DNA of 39,375 bases. Origin: an uncultured Lachnospiraceae bacterium (GTDB taxonomy: Bacteria; Bacillota; Clostridia; Lachnospirales; Lachnospiraceae). Positions within the stretch are counted from its first letter, which is position 1, and every line of letters starts with the position of its first letter. Of this stretch, positions 34,152 through 39,375 are shown piece by piece. The stretch lies in contig CATJIW010000189.1 of assembly GCA_949740745.1 (NCBI GenBank), positions 1 through 39,375 of the forward strand. Reading direction: 5' to 3'. The notes beneath the pieces are model-generated. The model had not been told where the DNA came from, did not search any database, and saw only the letters and a program-made list of their open reading frames with translations. A program made the translations under genes and the position numbers.

Positions 34152-36485
34152 ATGTTAAAAACGCTGAAGACCCTGTTGAAGCAGGACAAGGAAAGATTTA
34201 CCGTGCCGAAGTCGGTGCAGGAGGCTATCCCTGTCAGGGCCGTCTGGGAGGATGGCCTGTTTCTTGTGGGGCGGGATAAATACGCAAAGACCTATAAATT
34301 TGAGGACATCAATTACGCTGTGGCGGGCCATGAGGACAGGGAAGCCATGTTCCTGGAATATTCCGGACTTTTAAATACCCTGGACAGCGGGGCGGTGACG
34401 AAGATCACGGTCAGCAACCGCCGGCTGAACCAGGCGGATTTTGAGAAGAAGATCCTGATCCCCCTGGCGGGGGACAGTCTGGACAGATACCGGGAGGAGT
34501 ATAACAAGATGCTTTTGGACAAGGCGGCCGGGGCTAATTCCATGATCCAGGAGAGATACGTGACCGTCTCCGCCCATAAGCAGAGCGTGGAGGAGGCGAG
34601 AAACTATTTTGCCCGTGTGGGAACCGGCCTGACCGGTCATTTTTCAAGACTGGGATCCAAGTGCGTGGAGCTCGATGCAGAAGAACGGCTCCGTATTTTC
34701 CATGATTTTTACCGAACCGGGGAGGAGACGGCGTTCCGCTTTGACCTGTCCGAAACCATGCGGAAGGGCCACGATTTCAAGGATTTTATCTGTCCCGACA
34801 CCCTTGAATTTGAAAAAGATCATTTCAGGATGGGAGACCGGTATGGGCGGGTGCTCTTCCTGCGGGAGTATGCCGCCTATATCAAGGATATCATGGTGGC
34901 GGAGCTTTGTGAGCTTAACTGCAACATGATGCTCTCCGTTGATGTCATTCCTATCCCCATGGACGAGGCCGTGCGGGAGGTGGAAAACCGCCTGTTGGGC
35001 GTGGAGACCAATATCACCAACTGGCAGAGAAAACAGAACCAGAACAACAATTTTTCTGCCGTCATCCCCTACGATCTGGAGCAACAGCGGAGGGAGAGCA
35101 AGGAGTTTCTGGATGATCTCACCACCCGTGACCAGCGGATGATGCTGGCGGTGCTTACTTTAACGCATACGGCGGACACAAAAGAACAGCTAGACAGCGA
35201 CACGAAGGCACTGCTCGCCACAGCCAGAAAACGGTTCTGCCAGATGGCGGTGTTAAAGTACCAGCAGATGGACGGACTGAACACGGCCCTTCCTGCCGGC
35301 GTGAGGAAGATCCAGGTTTTCCGCACTCTTAATACGGAGAGCCTCGCGGTGTTCATGCCTTTTCGGGTGCAGGGGATCTTCCACCGGGACGGCGTGTATT
35401 ACGGACAGAACGCGGTTTCCGGAAATATGATTATCGCAAACCGCCGCCATCTTTTGAATGGAAATTCCTTCATTTTAGGGGTGTCCGGTGCCGGAAAGTC
35501 ATTCACGGCAAAGGAGGAGATGACCAATATCATCCTCTCCGATCCGAATGCAGATGTGATCGTCATCGACCCGGAGCGGGAATATTCGCCGCTTGTGAAG
35601 GCCATGGGAGGTGAGGTGATCCATATCTCGGCCGCCAGCGAGAACCACATCAATGCCATGGAAATGAACGCCGATTACGGGGACGGGGCCAATCCCGTTA
35701 CCTTGAAGTCTGAGTTTATCCTGTCTTTGTGTGAACAGCTCGTCGGCGGGACGAGCCTGGGAGCGAGAGAAAAATCCATCATCGACCGGTGTACGGCCAA
35801 TGTCTATCGCCATTACCAGCAGGGAAACTATCAGGGGACACCGCCCACCCTGCAGGATTTCCGGGAGGAGCTCCTTCGCCAGGGGGAGCCGGAGGCGAAA
35901 GAGGTCGCCCTTGCCATCGAGCTCTTCACGGACGGCTCCCTGAATACCTTTGCGAAGCATACAAACGTGGATACCCACAGCCGCCTGATCTGCTACGATA
36001 TCCTGGATCTGGGCAGACAGCTCCAGTCCATCGGAATGCTGGTGGTGCTGGACAGCATCCTGAACCGCATCACCATGAACCGGGCGAAAGGCCGGAACAC
36101 ATTCATTTTCATTGATGAGATCTATCTCCTGTTCCAGCACGAGTATTCCGCCAACTTCCTGTTCACCCTCTGGAAGCGGGTACGGAAATACGGGGCCTAC
36201 TGCACAGGAATCACCCAGAACGTTGACGATCTTCTGCAGAGCCACACGGCGAGGACTATGCTTGCCAACAGCGAGTTTATCATCATGCTCAACCAGGCGT
36301 CCACGGACAGGATGGAGCTTGCGAAGCTCTTGAACATCTCTGATCTGCAGATGGACTATATCACGAACGTCGGTGCTGGGGAGGGCCTTTTGAAGGTGGG
36401 AAGTTCCCTGGTGCCTTTTGTCAACCGGTTCCCCAGGAACACGGAACTTTATAAGCTGATGACGACCAAGTTCGGGGAGGTTTAG
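34152..36485 (+). CDS. VirB4/TraE-like conjugation ATPase
   Basis: NSFILGVSGAGKSFTAKEEMTN Walker A; RNTFIFIDEIYLLF Walker B. Confidence 0.95.
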   Translation: MLKTLKTLLKQDKERFTVPKSVQEAIPVRAVWEDGLFLVGRDKYAKTYKFEDINYAVAGHEDREAMFLEYSGLLNTLDSGAVTKITVSNRRLNQADFEKKILIPLAGDSLDRYREEYNKMLLDKAAGANSMIQERYVTVSAHKQSVEEARNYFARVGTGLTGHFSRLGSKCVELDAEERLRIFHDFYRTGEETAFRFDLSETMRKGHDFKDFICPDTLEFEKDHFRMGDRYGRVLFLREYAAYIKDIMVAELCELNCNMMLSVDVIPIPMDEAVREVENRLLGVETNITNWQRKQNQNNNFSAVIPYDLEQQRRESKEFLDDLTTRDQRMMLAVLTLTHTADTKEQLDSDTKALLATARKRFCQMAVLKYQQMDGLNTALPAGVRKIQVFRTLNTESLAVFMPFRVQGIFHRDGVYYGQNAVSGNMIIANRRHLLNGNSFILGVSGAGKSFTAKEEMTNIILSDPNADVIVIDPEREYSPLVKAMGGEVIHISAASENHINAMEMNADYGDGANPVTLKSEFILSLCEQLVGGTSLGAREKSIIDRCTANVYRHYQQGNYQGTPPTLQDFREELLRQGEPEAKEVALAIELFTDGSLNTFAKHTNVDTHSRLICYDILDLGRQLQSIGMLVVLDSILNRITMNRAKGRNTFIFIDEIYLLFQHEYSANFLFTLWKRVRKYGAYCTGITQNVDDLLQSHTARTMLANSEFIIMLNQASTDRMELAKLLNISDLQMDYITNVGAGEGLLKVGSSLVPFVNRFPRNTELYKLMTTKFGEV

Positions 36486-36497
36486 AAGGAGGAGATT

Positions 36498-36905
36498 ATG
36501 ACGGCGATTCGATTTCGAAATAAAGAACACAGGGATTTTTTCCTGGAAATGATGATGAGATCCAGGGTGAAAGATTGTTACCACAAGGCTTTTTTCTATG
36601 TGATGGGGATTGCGAAGGAGACGAGGCAGAACATCCACGCCATGTTCGACTTCCGGGAAGACTGCATCAAGCCGGAGGGAATGCATGGCGGCTGGCAGAC
36701 GAGCGGCACGGTCAGGGTGTGCCACCTTGCCTTTAATCTCTGGAACGGGTACACCGAAGAAGGAAAAGAAGAATACTTCACGCCGGAAGAATTGTTCTGT
36801 TGCGAATTTGCGTCCTATTTTATGGAAGGGATCCGAGTGCGGTATCCGGAGTACTGTCAGGAGCTTCCTGCGTCGGAGCGGCCTGAGACCAGTACGGTGA
36901 GGTAA
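36498..36905 (+). CDS. DUF6075-like conserved ICE protein
   Basis: AIRFRNKEHRDFFLEMMMRSRVKDCYHKAFFYVMGIAKETRQNIHAMFDFREDCIKPEGMHGGWQTSGTVRVCHLAFNLWNGYTEEG. Confidence 0.75.
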   Translation: MTAIRFRNKEHRDFFLEMMMRSRVKDCYHKAFFYVMGIAKETRQNIHAMFDFREDCIKPEGMHGGWQTSGTVRVCHLAFNLWNGYTEEGKEEYFTPEELFCCEFASYFMEGIRVRYPEYCQELPASERPETSTVR

Positions 36906-36909
36906 GAAC

Positions 36910-38673
36910 ATGAGGATCAAGACCAGAGAACCGGGAAAGGCCGGGATCAAAACCGTGGAGCGGATACCTCGTCTTTCGAGAGCGGTAAAAGCCGCCCATG
37001 CCGGAACAAGAGACAGCATGATAGGGGAAAACGGTGCAGAGGATGGCACGGCGGCCGGGTATGCTTCCAGACAGGTGTTGGGAGCCGCCCAAATCGTTAT
37101 AAAAGAAGGGGGCCGTAAGCTTTACCGGGGAGAGAAAAGGGCGGTTCAGGACACGAAAGAGAATCTCTCTAAAACCCGAAAGAGAGTGGCTGATCTCAGA
37201 CGGAACAGAGAAGAATGGAGGGCGGCGGCAGAAAGGGGGGAATTGAAAAATCCCCGAGGGGCCTTAGACGCTTCTCTACCGTCTGCTCGGACAACTTTGG
37301 AAGGGAGAAGATCCCGTAACGCCATCCGTCAGAGAGTAAAAGACAAAGCCGTGAAAACCCATGCCGAGAACACGGAACAGGCAGTCCGGAGAGTAGTAAA
37401 AAATACGATCAGGGCAGTCCCGAAAAGTATTAAGACGGCGCAGGCCGCCTCGAGGGTATCTGTCCGTACTTCCAGCCGGGCCGCCGGCGGGACATGGATA
37501 GCAGTGAGGACATCCGTACAGGCGGCAAAAAAGAAAGTATGGATGGCATCGGTGAGGAAAAAAGGGACTTGGAAAGCGATAGGGAGAACGACAAAAGCTA
37601 CCATGAAAACCGCAAAGACATTCCTCACCGGGGCAAAGGCGCTCACCACCGCTTTCGTTGCCGGCGGGGGTATCGCTCTTTCCGGGATCCTTATGGTGAG
37701 CTTCGTCGGACTGCTGGCAGGTTCTGTGTTTGGAATTTTCTTTTCGGGTGAGGATTCCGGGAGCGGGATGACCATGCACGAGGCGGTGCAGGAGATCAAC
37801 GGAGAGTACGAAGTTCGATTGAACAGAGTCATAGACGGGATAGATCACGATGTGCTGGAGGTTTCAGGCGGGCGGACCGCCTGGAATGAAGTGCTCGCAG
37901 TTTATTCCGTGAAAACGGCCACGGATCCGGAAGCTCCCCAGGAAGTCGCCACGATGGACGCCGGGAAAAAAGGGATCCTGAAAGGAATCTTCTGGGAAAT
38001 GCATGAGATCAGCAGTCGGACAGAGAACCGGATGGAGACAGAAGTGGCGGAAAGCGATGACGGCAACGGGAATATCGTGCAGGGAGAAGACACGGTTTCC
38101 AAAACGATCCTGTATGTCACAGTCAGCCACAAGACTGCCTGGGAAATGGCCGATCAGTACGGTTTTGGTGAAGAACAGCGGGAACAACTGTCCGAGCTTT
38201 TGTCAGAAGAACATGCCGCCGTCTGGTCAGAAGTACTTTACGGCATAGGGGATAGTGACAGCCAGATCGTATCCGTGGCCCTGGAACAGGTGGGAAACGG
38301 CGGGGACACCTATTGGTCGTGGTACGGCTTCGACCACAGGGTGGAGTGGTGTGCCTGCTTTGTTTCCTGGTGCGCCAACGAATGCGGCTATTTGGACAGC
38401 GGGATCATTCCCAGATTTGCAAGCTGTCAGTCCGGTTCCCAGTGGTTTAAAGACCGAGGCCAATGGCAGGACAGAAATTTCGAGCCCTCGGCGGGCCACT
38501 TGATCTTTTTTGATTGGGAGGGGGATGGCCACACAGAACATGTGGGGATAGTCGAACGAGTGGAAAACGGGATAGTCTACACCGTGGAGGGTAACTCCGG
38601 TGATCTGTGCAGACAGAGAGGGTATTCGGTCGGAAGCGGAGACATCTACGGATATGGTATCCCTGCTTACTAA
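36910..38673 (+). CDS. CD1108-type mobile-element protein with C-terminal CHAP/NlpC-like peptidoglycan hydrolase domain
   Basis: Basic N-terminal region, TM segment, then VALEQVGNGGDTYWSWYGFDHRVEWCACFVSWCANECG...GHLIFFDWEGDGHTEHVGIVERVENGIVYTVEGNSGD. Confidence 0.88.
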   Translation: MRIKTREPGKAGIKTVERIPRLSRAVKAAHAGTRDSMIGENGAEDGTAAGYASRQVLGAAQIVIKEGGRKLYRGEKRAVQDTKENLSKTRKRVADLRRNREEWRAAAERGELKNPRGALDASLPSARTTLEGRRSRNAIRQRVKDKAVKTHAENTEQAVRRVVKNTIRAVPKSIKTAQAASRVSVRTSSRAAGGTWIAVRTSVQAAKKKVWMASVRKKGTWKAIGRTTKATMKTAKTFLTGAKALTTAFVAGGGIALSGILMVSFVGLLAGSVFGIFFSGEDSGSGMTMHEAVQEINGEYEVRLNRVIDGIDHDVLEVSGGRTAWNEVLAVYSVKTATDPEAPQEVATMDAGKKGILKGIFWEMHEISSRTENRMETEVAESDDGNGNIVQGEDTVSKTILYVTVSHKTAWEMADQYGFGEEQREQLSELLSEEHAAVWSEVLYGIGDSDSQIVSVALEQVGNGGDTYWSWYGFDHRVEWCACFVSWCANECGYLDSGIIPRFASCQSGSQWFKDRGQWQDRNFEPSAGHLIFFDWEGDGHTEHVGIVERVENGIVYTVEGNSGDLCRQRGYSVGSGDIYGYGIPAY

Positions 38674-38736
38674 GTGAGCTGTCACCACAGGAATCGGTAT
38701 TTGTAATAATAAGCCTTTTACGCTGTAGTGAAAAAA

Positions 38737-38757
38737 GCAACCTCATTGCGAGGTTGC
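38737..38757 (-). terminator. Intrinsic terminator for the minus-strand XRE gene
   Basis: GCAACCTC-attgc-GAGGTTGC; T-run on the minus strand (gaaaaaa on +). Confidence 0.65.
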
Positions 38758-38812
38758 CTACATAGTCAGAGTTCGTTTTTAGAATTCATATAAGGAAAAC
38801 ATAAAAGGGAAG

Positions 38813-39022
38813 TTATTTATCTCGAATTTCTAAAAGGCTCTCTATAGGGCACTGAAAATAATCACACAGTTTTAGAATTAAGTTTGCGTCAATTCTTTGG
38901 AAATCATCCCGACAATATCTATTAAAATTGCCTCGTTGTAGATCTAAGTCTTTACATATTTTTGTTTTAGATATCTGATTTTCTTGAAGTAATTCCACAA
39001 TTCTAAGATGTAAGTATTTCAT
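38813..39022 (-). CDS. Small XRE/Cro-type HTH regulator
   Basis: RIVELLQENQISKTKICKDLDLQRGNFNRYCRDDFQRIDANLILKLCDYFQCPIESLLEI. Confidence 0.75.
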   Translation of the reverse strand: MKYLHLRIVELLQENQISKTKICKDLDLQRGNFNRYCRDDFQRIDANLILKLCDYFQCPIESLLEIRDK

Positions 39023-39130
39023 GCGGTATCCTCCTGTTTACATACAGTTTATCTAAATATTGCCCAAAGCATAACTCTATATAAGGACAGGGTAAAAATA
39101 TGTACTGTATGATTATTAAGGAGGAGAGCT

Positions 39131-39265
39131 ATGGAGTATCTCGGATTTCTAAAAGTCCCTCAATGGGACATTGAAAATAATCACACAACTTTAGGATTAG
39201 GTTTGCGTCGATTCTTTGAAAATCGTCTCGACAATATCTATTAAAATTGTGACGTTGTAAATCTA
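39131..39265 (-). pseudogene. N-terminally truncated paralog of the 38813-39022 HTH gene
   Basis: Minus-strand LDLQRHNFNRYCRDDFQRIDANLILKLCDYFQCPIEGLLEIRDTP*, near-identical protein with mostly synonymous base differences, but no matching N-terminus. Confidence 0.65.
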
Positions 39266-39351
39266 GTGTACTGACCTGCTGATATTTAGATAAATATTTC
39301 TGGTAATTATTGTTGTTTCGAGGTATAATAAAAGAAACGGCGGTGATTCCT

Positions 39352-39375
39352 ATGGCAAGACCTAAAAAGCATATC
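39352..39375 (+). CDS. Start of an unidentified gene (MARPKKHI...), truncated by window end
   Basis: ATG 39352 with TATAAT at 39324-39329; only 8 codons visible. Confidence 0.3.

Noticed and set aside
35499-37049. 516-aa minus-strand ORF opposite VirB4/DUF6075
   Set aside because: Spans several confidently assigned plus-strand genes and has no recognisable domain.

Overview
The window holds two regions. Positions 1 to ~13.2 kb look like chromosome of a high-GC, spore-forming Clostridia/Lachnospiraceae-type Firmicute: a PHP-domain protein end, an SH3 protein, an ABC export operon (ATPase, fused double permease, two membrane-fusion-like proteins, a MacB-PCD-like protein), cardiolipin synthase, a MerR/BmrR-like regulator and a MATE pump. 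From ~13.5 to 39.4 kb is most of an integrative conjugative element (Tn1549/CTn-like gene set): ParA, ParB, lipoprotein, giant thioester/Cna-B adhesin, primase, MobC, relaxase, PcfB, ArdC-like, VirD4, VirB2-like, VirB6-like, PrgI, VirB4, DUF6075 and a CHAP/NlpC-type hydrolase. Its left end abuts the 3' third of a truncated cotJC-like spore-coat gene, so it may interrupt a sporulation gene. No integrase, sortase, tRNA, rRNA or CRISPR was seen. Main items for a second look: (a) a ~100-nt structured element present twice, directly after terminators and before the adhesin and PrgI genes; (b) intrinsic terminators directly abutting transfer genes, suggesting antitermination or RNA processing; (c) a duplicated XRE / stand-alone RNAP alpha-CTD-like module with shared 16-bp operators and a decayed second alpha-CTD copy; (d) a VapD (Cas2-like) two-gene cassette inside the transfer operon; (e) two 19-bp-spacer MerR-type promoters before cls and the MATE gene; (f) a candidate oriT before mobC; (g) a 12-bp direct repeat / 16-bp inverted repeat element at the ICE edge. 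All calls come from reading the sequence; no searches were run.
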